Of a stretch of 64,000 nucleotides of DNA, positions 51,611-60,730 are shown one piece after another. How positions within the stretch are numbered: the first letter of the stretch is position 1; each line of letters starts with the position of its first letter. Below the pieces are notes generated by a model, which was not told the DNA's origin, did no database searches, and saw only the letters and a list, made by a program, of their open reading frames with translations. The stretch is taken from positions 186,001 through 250,000 of the forward strand of contig NZ_JAKVIR010000001.1 in the NCBI RefSeq assembly GCF_022601975.1, written 5' to 3'. The position numbers were made by a program, and so were the translations under genes. This DNA comes from Pontibacter sp. E15-1. GTDB lineage: Bacteria; Bacteroidota; Bacteroidia; Cytophagales; Hymenobacteraceae.

Positions 51611-52216
51611 TTATGCCGCCCGCATGAGGTTACTTATACCGGTCACCACCATATCAACGCCGATAGCGCCCACAAAAAAACCGTTGATGCGCAGCAGCAA
51701 CTCCATGTTTTTGTCGAACGCAGTCTGCACTTTCTTGGAGTTCATGCTGCGCCGTATTTGCTTGAGGCCCATGATCACGGCAAAGTTGGTGAACATGATC
51801 AGGACGAGGGAAAGTATACCCTGCCAAAGTTCCAGTTGCTCCGCCATCAGCACCGTAAGCGAAATGGTGCCCGCCCCTACCATGAACGGCAAGGCAATCT
51901 CCGAGGCAAGGTCATGCAGGTCGCCTTTGATCTGGATAAAGGCTTTCTTGCCCTGCACGATAAAGATGTACGCCAGCGAGAACAACACGATGCCGCCGAA
52001 GATCCGGAACGACTCAAAGTTGATCCGGAAAACCTTCTCAAACACCACATCCCCGAAAAGCAGGAACACCATGAAGATAAAGAAAGATATGGTCGTCGCT
52101 TTCAGGAAAACCGCTCGGAAATCAGCCTCCGACAAATCCTGCATCACGGGTCTCAGGTAAAGAAAGAGGGCAAAAGGGTTCAGCATCACCAGAAAACTAA
52201 AAATTGCTGCAATCAT
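51611..52216 (-). CDS. MarC-family integral membrane protein
   Basis: This 201-residue protein has six hydrophobic helices. It starts FSFLVMLNPFALFLYLRPVMQDLS, has the MarC repeat region RIFGGIVLFSLAYIFIVQGKKAF and a late INGFFVGAIGVDMVVTGI typical of the family. The family is of unknown transport function. It ends 15 bp from the terminator it shares with the USP gene. Confidence 0.82.
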   Translation of the reverse strand: MIAAIFSFLVMLNPFALFLYLRPVMQDLSEADFRAVFLKATTISFFIFMVFLLFGDVVFEKVFRINFESFRIFGGIVLFSLAYIFIVQGKKAFIQIKGDLHDLASEIALPFMVGAGTISLTVLMAEQLELWQGILSLVLIMFTNFAVIMGLKQIRRSMNSKKVQTAFDKNMELLLRINGFFVGAIGVDMVVTGISNLMRAA

Positions 52217-52339
52217 AGGGTATGATAAATTGTAAAAAGCTTACGATCTAGGGTATCCAGGTTAATCGGAGCACAAAAGACGTTTGTGGGTAATATAATA
52301 AAAAAGCAGCCTCCGTTGCCAGTGGCTGCTCATTCGCAT

Positions 52340-52462
52340 CAGGACTTTCGCAAAGCTGCCCTTGTTGCGTCTTTTGACCAACAAGTTGTTGGTGAGAACA
52401 CACAACAACGGCAGACTCAAGACTGCTTTCGCTCCGTGTTTCGATTAGATGCGAAAGTCCTG
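52340..52462. mobile_element. 123-bp miniature inverted-repeat element with 5-bp target duplication
   Basis: Perfect 13-bp ends CAGGACTTTCGCA and TGCGAAAGTCCTG, flanked by CGCAT on both sides (52335-52339 and 52463-52467). There is no coding capacity. A hairpin at 52384-52412 within it matches the REP units beside the RAYT gene at 3 kb. Confidence 0.85.
52384..52412. repeat. REP-like hairpin, copy 3, inside a miniature element
   Basis: AGTTGTTGGTGAGAACAC followed by ACAACAACGGC. It differs from the unit at 3877-3904 by a base change and one inserted base. The outer arms GTTGTTG and CAACAAC pair. Confidence 0.78.
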
Positions 52463-52532
52463 CGCATTTTCTTTCTCTGTAAGGTATACCTCTGTGCTAA
52501 TGCAAGCAGGTATACATCAGGTGTTTAACCGT

Positions 52533-52991
52533 TTAAAATTTTACAGCTTCACAGGGTATGATTCGCAACTGCACGTGCTCGAAAGATAGTTGAGACTTGT
52601 CTGTAAACCGCATTTTCCCGTCTATTTCCTTTATCTCGCCATACCCTTCGGCCAGTGCTGAGTTTTGTTTCAGAAAGGCAACCTCACGAACTGACTCCAT
52701 ACCTTCAGACTGAAAGGTATAATCAGCGAACAGGGTATCACCGGCAAATGCCCCTTTAATTGTGCCTCGGTTTTTATCCTTTTCAAAGAGGTTATACGTC
52801 AGGTCACCTGTCACCAGCAATCCTGTTTGTACCAGGCGCAGCGAAACGGTGTCGTTGCCCTGAAGGTACTGGTAGCACGAAGTTACGGAAGAATGCGTTG
52901 TTTCCTCCGCTACGGGCTGTTTATCCGCGCTTGGCTGGCAACCTGCCAATAGTGCAAACCCCAACAGCCATTGGAGGGGGTATGGTTTCAT
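52533..52991 (-). CDS. Hypothetical lipoprotein
   Basis: The protein of about 152 residues has a lipoprotein signal (PLQWLLGFALLAGCQPSAD, cysteine at about 16) and a mature beta-rich domain (TSCYQYLQGNDTVSLRLVQTGLLVTGDLTYNLFEKDKNRGTIKGAFAGDTLFADYTFQSEG), ending LSFEHVQLRIIPC. The family is widely seen as an uncharacterised outer-membrane lipoprotein in Bacteroidota. Function unknown. A start at 53045 would place residues ahead of the signal, so 52991 is chosen. Confidence 0.75.
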   Translation of the reverse strand: MKPYPLQWLLGFALLAGCQPSADKQPVAEETTHSSVTSCYQYLQGNDTVSLRLVQTGLLVTGDLTYNLFEKDKNRGTIKGAFAGDTLFADYTFQSEGMESVREVAFLKQNSALAEGYGEIKEIDGKMRFTDKSQLSFEHVQLRIIPCEAVKF

Positions 52992-53113
52992 AAATTTGAG
53001 GGATACGGGTATAGTGCTGCTCCGACGCGACGGCATGGTATACATCCACCCGTCTCATGAATAAAATAAGCTTCTGCAGCATCCTGCCCCTGCCGAAAGG
53101 TATAAACGCTGTA

Positions 53114-53329
53114 TTATACTGCCTCTTCCTCGCTGCTGTTCCCCCCGAGTGAAAAACCATATACAACCAGCCCTGCAGCGGCGGCGAAGATGATGTATTG
53201 TTTTTGGCGGGTGGTCAGCGAGTCGTATAACTCCATCCCGAATTTGCCCGGATTGTTAAGCACTTCTGTTATCTGGTCCGGGTCCTTCAGGAGATTTTTC
53301 AGAATGTCTGGGAATGTTTCTTTGCTCAT
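53114..53329 (-). CDS. Small single-TM hypothetical protein
   Basis: The 71-residue protein starts MSKETFPDILKNLLKDPDQITEVLNNPGKFG, has one hydrophobic helix (YIIFAAAAGLVVYGFSLGG) and an acidic tail. No family is recognised. The coding-like composition and a sensible ATG support it. It sits alone. Confidence 0.5.
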   Translation of the reverse strand: MSKETFPDILKNLLKDPDQITEVLNNPGKFGMELYDSLTTRQKQYIIFAAAAGLVVYGFSLGGNSSEEEAV

Positions 53330-53470
53330 AGCTATATACATTTTTTGTAGCGTACGTGTGCACCGCCAGAATAGATATGAGTGGGCATGGGCTACGGCAC
53401 TTTCCAACGGGTAACCGCACCCGGCTGCCAGGCAAATTTCTGTCTGAGGCATGCCGCAGAAGGCGGAGCG

Positions 53471-53884
53471 TCAGGTGGCGAAAATAGCGGTTTTGTCACG
53501 GAAGGATTTGAACTCAATGGGGTTGCCGCTCAGGTCCAGCACAAACATGGTGCGCTGCTCTCCCGGCTGCCCCTCGTATCGCGTCTGTGGTTTTATGATG
53601 AATGCTATGTCGTGCCGCAGCAACTGTTCCTGCACCCGGTCAAATTCCGCTTGCTCCAGAATGCAGCCGAAATGCGGGATCGGCACTCTCACGCCATCCA
53701 CTTTGCCGCAATAATTCAGGGCGGGGCGGCTGTCGCTGACGTGAGCGGAAAGTTGGTGCCCGAAAAAGTCGAAGTCGATCCAGGAGGCGGTGCTCCTGCC
53801 TTCGGGGCAAGCCAGGATCTCGATGTAGAACCTGCGGGTAGAGGCGATGTCTTTTACTTTGAAAGCGAGGTGGAAGGGGTTCAT
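53471..53884 (-). CDS. VOC-family (glyoxalase-like) protein
   Basis: This protein of about 137 residues has the VOC start MNPFHLAFKVKDIASTRRFYIEILACPEGR, a central HFGCILEQAEFDRVQEQL and a late RTMFVLDLSGNPIEFKSFRD. Putative metal ligands are H5, H67 or H72 and E near NPIEFK. VOC members include glyoxalase I and ring-cleavage dioxygenases; the substrate is unknown. ATG 53884 lies directly after the stop of the preceding 2-hydroxyacid dehydrogenase gene, so translation is probably coupled. Confidence 0.82.
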   Translation of the reverse strand: MNPFHLAFKVKDIASTRRFYIEILACPEGRSTASWIDFDFFGHQLSAHVSDSRPALNYCGKVDGVRVPIPHFGCILEQAEFDRVQEQLLRHDIAFIIKPQTRYEGQPGEQRTMFVLDLSGNPIEFKSFRDKTAIFAT

Positions 53885-53885
53885 G

Positions 53886-54815
53886 TCAATAGCCTTTTTG
53901 TCGTGATACCACATGGTGCAGGGCCTCGTTTCGCTGAAGCCTGTCGTAATTTGCCAATATCTGGCCCACTACCGAGGCGGGCTCTGTGGTGCTGGCGATG
54001 TGCGGGGTAATGTCAATCCGGGGGTGGCTCCAGAAGGGGTGTGCGGCGGGCAGCGGCTCCTGCCGGAACACGTCCAGGCTAGCGCCAGCCAGATGGCCAT
54101 TGTCTAGCATCTCCACCAGGTCCTCGTCTACCAGGTGCTCGCCCCGCGCCACGTTAATCACATAGGCACCCTGGGGCAGCTTGGCAAACGTCTCTTTGTT
54201 CAGGATATTGGCAGTGGATGGGGTGAGCGGCAGCAGGCAGATCAGGATATCGGCCTGCGCCAGAAAGTCAGGCAGCGCTTCCGCCCCGGCAAAGGTCCGG
54301 ACACCGTCCAAAGGCCTGGCCGCGGTGGCCCAGCCATTCACCGTAAAGCCGTTGAGGCGGAGCGTCTGGGCTACGTGCGCGCCCAACACGCCCAGGCCCA
54401 TCACGCCAACCGTTACGTCGGCGGGTCTTTTGTAGCGCTGGGGCCACCATACATGCGACCGCTCGTGCACTTTATACCCCGTGAGGCCCCGTAAGTGGCT
54501 CAGCGCGAGGGCAAGGGTAAACGTGCCCATGTCGTGGGTCAGGTTCTCGTCCACGATCCGGGTGACAACCGCATCCTGCGGGAGCTCGGGGTCTTTGAGC
54601 ACGTGGTCTGCGCCTGCCCCCATCGAGGCAATGCATTTAATGTTGGGGAAATCACGGAAAGCGCCCATCGGATGGTTCCAGGCCAGGGCAAACGTCACTT
54701 CGCTGTTGTCCCTTTTATCGGGGTATACCCTTACATCCAGATCAGGCCTTGCATCCTGTAATGCTTTGAGCCACGGACGCACATCCTTCCGCTGGCTGAA
54801 AATCATAATCGACAT
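53886..54815 (-). CDS. ghrA: Glyoxylate/hydroxypyruvate reductase-like (GhrA type)
   Basis: This 309-residue D-2-hydroxyacid dehydrogenase has a NAD(P)-binding GVMGLGVLGAHVAQTLRLNG motif (about 138-157), the catalytic arginine in NVARGEHLVDEDL (about R229), a glutamate at about 255 and the catalytic histidine in DITPHIAS (about H276). It lacks the usual W/P at some positions. GhrA enzymes reduce glyoxylate or hydroxypyruvate with NADPH. A VOC gene follows 1 bp after the stop, so both may act in detoxifying reactive carbonyls. Confidence 0.85.
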   Translation of the reverse strand: MSIMIFSQRKDVRPWLKALQDARPDLDVRVYPDKRDNSEVTFALAWNHPMGAFRDFPNIKCIASMGAGADHVLKDPELPQDAVVTRIVDENLTHDMGTFTLALALSHLRGLTGYKVHERSHVWWPQRYKRPADVTVGVMGLGVLGAHVAQTLRLNGFTVNGWATAARPLDGVRTFAGAEALPDFLAQADILICLLPLTPSTANILNKETFAKLPQGAYVINVARGEHLVDEDLVEMLDNGHLAGASLDVFRQEPLPAAHPFWSHPRIDITPHIASTTEPASVVGQILANYDRLQRNEALHHVVSRQKGY

Positions 54816-55044
54816 ACTACTGTTTTACTTTAGCACAATGGTACAAATAAAATGCGTCACTCTCTATACCCCCTGCCGGGCTTATGGCCTACTCCCTGGG
54901 TATAAAACGGCCAGAAGAAGCCCGATCGGCAACTTGAACGCAGCAGGAACACAACCATCCGTCCGCTTGCCAGGATATACGTTTGGAACATAGCGGGCAG
55001 TTTTCTGTTGAAGCAACAGCGACTTTGCTTACAATCGACCCGTT

Positions 55045-55530
55045 ATGCTTCGCTGGAAAGACATCATCACCTACGCCAAATACGGAAATCCTGAGCCTGT
55101 GCATCGCCTTGAGCGAACGGAGGAGGAATGGCGGCGGCACCTTACCCCGGAGCAGTATGCAGTTACCCGCCTGAAAGGAACCGAGCGGGCTTACCGGAAT
55201 GCTTTTTGCCGCGTGTATACCCCCGGGGCATATGCCTGTGTGGGCTGCGGCAGCGTCCTTTTCCAGGCCTCCGAAAAATACAACGCCATCTCCGGGTGGC
55301 CCAGCTTTACGCAGCCCTCCAGCAAGGGTGCGCTCAAATACGCTTTCGACGACAGCCACAAGATGCACCGTATCGAGGCGATGTGCAACGTCTGCGACTG
55401 CCACCTGGGCCATGTGTCCCATGACGGGCCTGCGCCGCACGGGCTTCGCTACTGCATTAACTCGGCAAGCTTGGTCAAGCTGCCCCCCGGCCTGACACCC
55501 GACTGCCAAGATGCCGAAACTATACGTTAA
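55045..55530 (+). CDS. msrB: Peptide-methionine (R)-S-oxide reductase
   Basis: This 161-residue enzyme reduces methionine-R-sulfoxide. It has zinc-binding pairs C65/C68 (CVGCG) and C114/C117 (CNVCD), GWPSF (84-88), LGHV, and the catalytic cysteine C137 in GLRYCINSASL. Proteins with zinc and a C at this position use thioredoxin for recycling. The next gene, SelO, acts on proteins in oxidative stress, so the pair may be coregulated. There is no signal peptide, so it is cytoplasmic. Confidence 0.93.
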   Translation: MLRWKDIITYAKYGNPEPVHRLERTEEEWRRHLTPEQYAVTRLKGTERAYRNAFCRVYTPGAYACVGCGSVLFQASEKYNAISGWPSFTQPSSKGALKYAFDDSHKMHRIEAMCNVCDCHLGHVSHDGPAPHGLRYCINSASLVKLPPGLTPDCQDAETIR

Positions 55531-55542
55531 TTTTATACCTGG

Positions 55543-55550
55543 TACCTTTG
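55543..55550 (+). promoter_or_regulatory. Putative -7 box of selO
   Basis: TACCTTTG matches TAnnTTTG, 46 bp upstream of the selO ATG at 55597. The -33 element is not clear. Confidence 0.4.
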
Positions 55551-55596
55551 GGTCAGGGTGGCATACCTGCCCTACCCATACATCAAACAGAATTCC

Positions 55597-57162
55597 ATGC
55601 AAAACATCAGCAGCATTGCGTATAAAAATGAGTTTGTAAAATCCTTCCCTGGCGATGAAAGCGGAGAGAAACAGCCCCGCCAGACGCCCGGGGTCCTGTA
55701 TAGCCGCGTCAGCCCGACGCCTGTAAGCGGCCCCACCCTACTGGCGTGGTCTGATGCGCTGTCCGCCGAACTGGGTATACTGAAACCGGCCACGCAGGAA
55801 GACATCGCTGTGCTGGCCGGCAACGGGCTGGCCCCCTCGATGCAGCCGTATGCGGCCTGCTATGCCGGGCATCAGTTCGGGAATTGGGCTGGCCAGCTGG
55901 GCGATGGCCGCGCCATTACCCTGGGAGAGCATGAAGTGAGCCCGGGCAACAGCTGGGAACTGCAGCTGAAAGGCGCGGGCCCTACCCCCTACTCCCGCAG
56001 GGCCGACGGTAGGGCGGTACTGCGCTCGTCCGTCAGGGAATATCTCATGAGCGAGGCGATGCATTACCTTCGGGTGCCCACCACCAGGGCCCTGAGCCTG
56101 GTGCGCACCGGAGACCAAGTGCTGCGCGACATGTTCTACAACGGCAACGCGGCCCACGAACCGGGTGCCATCGTGCTGCGCACGGCCCCCAGCTTCCTGC
56201 GTTTCGGCAATTTTGAGCTGCTGGCAGCCAGAAAAGAGCTCGACAACCTGAGGCAGCTAACCGACTGGACGATGGCCCGGTACTTCCCGCACCTGCAAGG
56301 CGGGCGCGACGAAAAGCTGCTGGCGTGGTTTGAGGAAGTGGTGGAGCGCACGGCGCGCCTGATGGTGGAATGGCTGCGGGTGGGCTTTGTGCACGGCGTG
56401 ATGAACACCGATAACATGTCGGTGCTGGGGCTAACGATCGACTACGGCCCGTTCTCTTTTCTCGACGACTATGACCCCGCTTTCACGCCCAACACCACCG
56501 ACCTGCCTGGGCGCAGGTACGCCTTTGGCCAGCAACACGCCATCGGCTACTGGAACCTGGGCTGCCTGGCCAGTGCCCTGGCCCCGCTGCTGCCCGACAC
56601 CGAGAAACTGGTGGCCACCCTGGAGACCTACCGCGAGAGCTTCTACCGGCACTACTACGCCATGATGGGAAACAAGCTGGGCTTGGACGAGGTACGCGAC
56701 ACTGACAAAGCCTTTATCAAGCAGTTCGAGGAAACTCTGGCTACCCTGAAGCCAGACATGACCATCTTCTACCAGTTGCTCATGACGCTCCCGCCCCACC
56801 CCGCAGACGCACAGGCGGTGCTCGATCATTTTTCAGAGAGCTTTTACCAGACCCCAAACCACGAGGGAGCAACAGCCTTGTTCAGGTTGATGACACGGTA
56901 TGACGCCCGAAGACAGGAGAACATCTGCACCCCTGCGGAAGCGCTGCAGCTAATGCAGGAAAGCAACCCGCGCTTCATTCTGCGCAACTACCTGCTGCAC
57001 CAGGCCATTGAGGAACTGGAGCGAGGCGAAGACCAGCTTTTCAGACAGCTTCAGGAGGCGATCAAAACGCCGTATACCACCGATGCGGACGCCTTTTTCG
57101 CGAAGCGCCCGGAATGGGCATCGCAAAAGGCCGGGTGCTCCATGCTCTCCTGCAGTTCCTGA
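55597..57162 (+). CDS. selO: SelO protein adenylyltransferase (pseudokinase)
   Basis: The protein of about 521 residues has the SelO/YdiU fold: YAGHQFGNWAGQLGDGRAITLGE (about 90-112), the inverted ATP-binding residues in ELQLKGAGPTPYSRRADGRAVLRSSVREYLMSEAM, and GVMNTDNMSVLGLTIDYGPFSFLDDYDP. SelO transfers AMP from ATP to proteins in redox stress. The C-terminus GCSMLSCSS keeps a cysteine where the animal enzyme has selenocysteine. ATG 55597 is preferred over an upstream GTG at 55558. Confidence 0.92.
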   Translation: MQNISSIAYKNEFVKSFPGDESGEKQPRQTPGVLYSRVSPTPVSGPTLLAWSDALSAELGILKPATQEDIAVLAGNGLAPSMQPYAACYAGHQFGNWAGQLGDGRAITLGEHEVSPGNSWELQLKGAGPTPYSRRADGRAVLRSSVREYLMSEAMHYLRVPTTRALSLVRTGDQVLRDMFYNGNAAHEPGAIVLRTAPSFLRFGNFELLAARKELDNLRQLTDWTMARYFPHLQGGRDEKLLAWFEEVVERTARLMVEWLRVGFVHGVMNTDNMSVLGLTIDYGPFSFLDDYDPAFTPNTTDLPGRRYAFGQQHAIGYWNLGCLASALAPLLPDTEKLVATLETYRESFYRHYYAMMGNKLGLDEVRDTDKAFIKQFEETLATLKPDMTIFYQLLMTLPPHPADAQAVLDHFSESFYQTPNHEGATALFRLMTRYDARRQENICTPAEALQLMQESNPRFILRNYLLHQAIEELERGEDQLFRQLQEAIKTPYTTDADAFFAKRPEWASQKAGCSMLSCSS

Positions 57163-57197
57163 CCTCTCTAAAACCCGAAAAGCGCGTGAACCTAAAC

Positions 57198-57476
57198 TAA
57201 CGTGAACTTGGGCATAGCTGTAGGTTAACCTGCTTTTGAATAAGTTTTTCTGCTTTGGAGAAGTAAAGTTTAGCTAGATCAAGGCAAAATGATTTCCAGT
57301 TTTTCCGTGAGGCGCCTTGTATATTTCCGGTGCCACGTCAGTGGCAGCCGTTAGGCAGGAAATGTACACAGCGCCGAGAGGGAAAACGCGCACCAGCGGG
57401 CGTGGAGCGCAAAGTAGGCTATGAAACAAGGTGTTTCGAGTGTCGAAATAACCGCTATATGCCCAAGTTCACCTTA
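57198..57476. mobile_element. 279-bp inverted-repeat miniature element with inner hairpin
   Basis: Arms GTGAACTTGGGCATA and TATGCCCAAGTTCAC (extended to 19 bp with one mismatch) bracket the element. An inner imperfect palindrome lies at about 57312-57384, around GGTGCCACGTCAGTGGCAGC. It has no long ORF. No target duplication was seen. It fills the gap after selO. Confidence 0.65.
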
Positions 57477-57555
57477 ATTGAGGGTATAAGTTAATCTATA
57501 CTCACGCGCTTTTCCGTTTTATACCCTTCGGCGGGTACTCAAACTACTTCCCCTT

Positions 57556-58428
57556 TCAACCCGACACCTGCGCCGCGCTGATTTTATTCAGCGTCTGCAT
57601 TTCCTCTTCCGATAGTGTAATCGTGGCAGACTTAAAATTCTCTTCCAGGTGCTTTACCTTGGAGGTGCCCGGTATGAGCAGAATGTTTGGGGAGTGGTGC
57701 AAGAGCCAGCTGAGGGCAACCTGATGGGTGGTCACGCCATGAGCGTGGGCAACGGCTTCCAGCTTTTTCAGCGCGTCCAGGTTTCCGCCACCCAGGGGAT
57801 ACCACGGAATGAACGCCATACCCTGCTCGCGGCAGTATACCAGTTCATCCTCCCAGTCGCGGTTGTCTACGCTATACTTGTTCTGCACCGACACCACCTT
57901 TACGTACTTCTGCGCCTTCTTTATCTGCTCCACCGACACCTCCGACAGCCCGATGTGCCGGATGAGGCCCTCTTCCTGCACCTGTTGCAAAAACTCCAGG
58001 CTCTTCTCAAACGGAACCTCGGGGTCTACGCGGTGCAATTGGTACAGATCGATGCGGTCTAGTTTCAGGCGCTGCAGGCTGCCCTCCAGCGCCTCGCGTA
58101 AATGGTCAGGGTTCGCATTAATGGGCCACTCGTTGGGGCCGGTGCGCAGCAGGCCGCCCTTCGTGGCGATCACCAGGTTGTCGGGGTATGGGTGCAGCGC
58201 CTCCGCAATCAGTTCTTCCGACACGTTCGGGCCATAGCTATCTGCCGTGTCGATAAAGTTGATGCCTAGCGCTACCGCCCGCTGCAGCACCCGGATCGCC
58301 TCGTCTTTGTCCTGAGGTGGCCCCCAGATGCCGTCGCCGGTAATCCGCATGGCGCCATACCCCATCCGGTTTACCTCCATCTCGCCGCCCAGTGTAAACG
58401 TTTGGGTATATGATGTGCTTTCTGTCAT
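57556..58428 (-). CDS. Aldo/keto reductase
   Basis: The 290-residue (beta/alpha)8 enzyme has catalytic residues in FIDTADSYGPN (D and Y, about 60-65), ATKGG (K, about 88) and LYQLHRVDP (H, about 127), and the NADPH-binding IPGTSKVKHLEENFKS (about 255-270). AKRs reduce aldehydes and ketones. Close to a YajO/AKR11-type group by length, but the substrate is unknown. A miniature element lies 15 bp beyond its start. Confidence 0.88.
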   Translation of the reverse strand: MTESTSYTQTFTLGGEMEVNRMGYGAMRITGDGIWGPPQDKDEAIRVLQRAVALGINFIDTADSYGPNVSEELIAEALHPYPDNLVIATKGGLLRTGPNEWPINANPDHLREALEGSLQRLKLDRIDLYQLHRVDPEVPFEKSLEFLQQVQEEGLIRHIGLSEVSVEQIKKAQKYVKVVSVQNKYSVDNRDWEDELVYCREQGMAFIPWYPLGGGNLDALKKLEAVAHAHGVTTHQVALSWLLHHSPNILLIPGTSKVKHLEENFKSATITLSEEEMQTLNKISAAQVSG

Positions 58429-58443
58429 GGTTCAGTTGTTTTG

Positions 58444-58606
58444 AGAGCATGTTTAAATTTCGTTTTTGAAATCGAAAATTGTTCAGGAAGGGTTCTGGCG
58501 AAGCGTTTTTTGAGCCGCATAGCAGCGCTATGGGGTGATAAAAAGGCGAAGTCAGATTCCTTTATGAACAATTTGCAGCCCAAAAGATGAATTTCAAACA
58601 TGCTCT
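58444..58606. mobile_element. 163-bp imperfect palindromic miniature element
   Basis: Ends AGAGCATGTTTAAATTTC and GAATTTCAAACATGCTCT are inverted with a few mismatches. The centre is CATAGC-AGC-GCTATG. The whole element is able to fold back. It is non-coding and lies between two divergent oxidoreductase genes. Confidence 0.75.
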
Positions 58607-58786
58607 AGGTTAAAAATTCAGTTCTTGTTCCTACGGCGGTTATTCCGGCCGGTTGAAAACCATTACGCCCCTTTTGGGTTGATAGGGATACGGCAGCGTA
58701 TGCGGAGGCTGGCCACGTGATTCATATTCGCTCCGCACGTAACGTAAACATCGTATAAAAACCGTCAAACATAGGCAGTATACCGC

Positions 58787-59812
<1,026 letters not shown>

Positions 59813-59864
59813 TCTTTGGGCCATACCCTCGTAAGGCATTTCTGCAAAGTGCTTATGCCGCTAA

Positions 59865-59908
59865 AAAAGCCGGGGCGGACGCATATGACATGCGCCCGCC
59901 CCGGCTTT
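59865..59908. terminator. Strong bidirectional terminator
   Basis: AAAAGCCGGGGCGG...CGCA pairs with TGCG...CCGCCCCGGCTTTT around TATGACA, between the LLM and Hsp20 genes. Confidence 0.9.
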
Positions 59909-59927
59909 TACTCAATCCATACCTCCC

Positions 59928-60395
59928 TCAGTCTATCTTGATTCGTTTTTTTGGACGCTCTTGCTGCTCCCGCTTTGGCACTGTCAGGCGTAATACACCA
60001 TCTGTATACTGGGCTTTAATTTCCTCTGTTTTCACATTATCGGGCAGGGCAAACGAACGGCTGAAAGAGCTGTAATTGTACTCCCGTCTTTTGAAGTTAT
60101 CTTTCTCCTCCGTTTTCTCTTCCTGCTTCTGGCTGCTGATGGTAAGAGTACCCTCGTCCATATCCACGTTGAAGTCCTCCTTTTTCATGCCGGGGGCAGC
60201 CACCTCGATCAGGTAATCTTTCTCATTGTCTTTAATGTTGACGGCTGGCACGCTGCCAGCATCCATTCTCTTCCATGGCATCGGCATCAAAAACATGTCA
60301 TTGTCAAAGATGCGGTCCACATCCGAGAAAAAGTCCGAAAATATAGAGCGGGCAGGTGTTCCAACGCCGCCCTCTCGTTTCATTAAATTTGCCAT
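59928..60395 (-). CDS. Small heat-shock protein (Hsp20/alpha-crystallin)
   Basis: This 155-residue chaperone holds denatured proteins. The alpha-crystallin domain spans about 47-145: AVNIKDNEKDYLIEVAAPGMKKEDFNVDMDEGTLTISSQ, then REYNYSSFSRSFALPDNVKTEEIKAQYTDGVLRLTVPK. The IxI-like tail is KRIKID. The N-terminus has a typical flexible arm. Length is normal. Confidence 0.93.
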   Translation of the reverse strand: MANLMKREGGVGTPARSIFSDFFSDVDRIFDNDMFLMPMPWKRMDAGSVPAVNIKDNEKDYLIEVAAPGMKKEDFNVDMDEGTLTISSQKQEEKTEEKDNFKRREYNYSSFSRSFALPDNVKTEEIKAQYTDGVLRLTVPKREQQERPKKRIKID

Positions 60396-60730
60396 CGTTC
60401 TCAGGTTTTAAGATCAAAAAAACATAGTTACACAATCATCAAAACACAGCTGTACCGAAGGGCATTTTATACCATGAGGTATATTTATTTTAACGATTTG
60501 GTTTTTACTTTGGTTGAACCAATCACACATTTCTTTCACAGCCAATAGGTTAGCAACACTATACAGGTGGGCGGTATACCCTACCACGCAGGGGGCTTTA
60601 TACGGATATGGGTGTCGCGTTGGCTTCAGCCTCTCACCCTTACTGGTGTCACAAGGCAGCGCGGGCCAGCTGCACAGAATCGGACGGGAGGGCTGTAGTT
60701 TCAGAAAAGAATGCTGAACTTTGGGGGACC
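60396..60730. other. Divergent intergenic region
   Basis: No gene. TTGGTTGAACCAA at about 60511-60523 is a small palindrome. Two TATACC/GGTATA words are present. No heat-shock CIRCE element was seen. Confidence 0.35.

Noticed and set aside
52201..52530. Short plus-strand frame 52286-52528 as a gene
   Set aside because: It runs across both ends of the miniature element and its duplication, so it is not a conserved gene.
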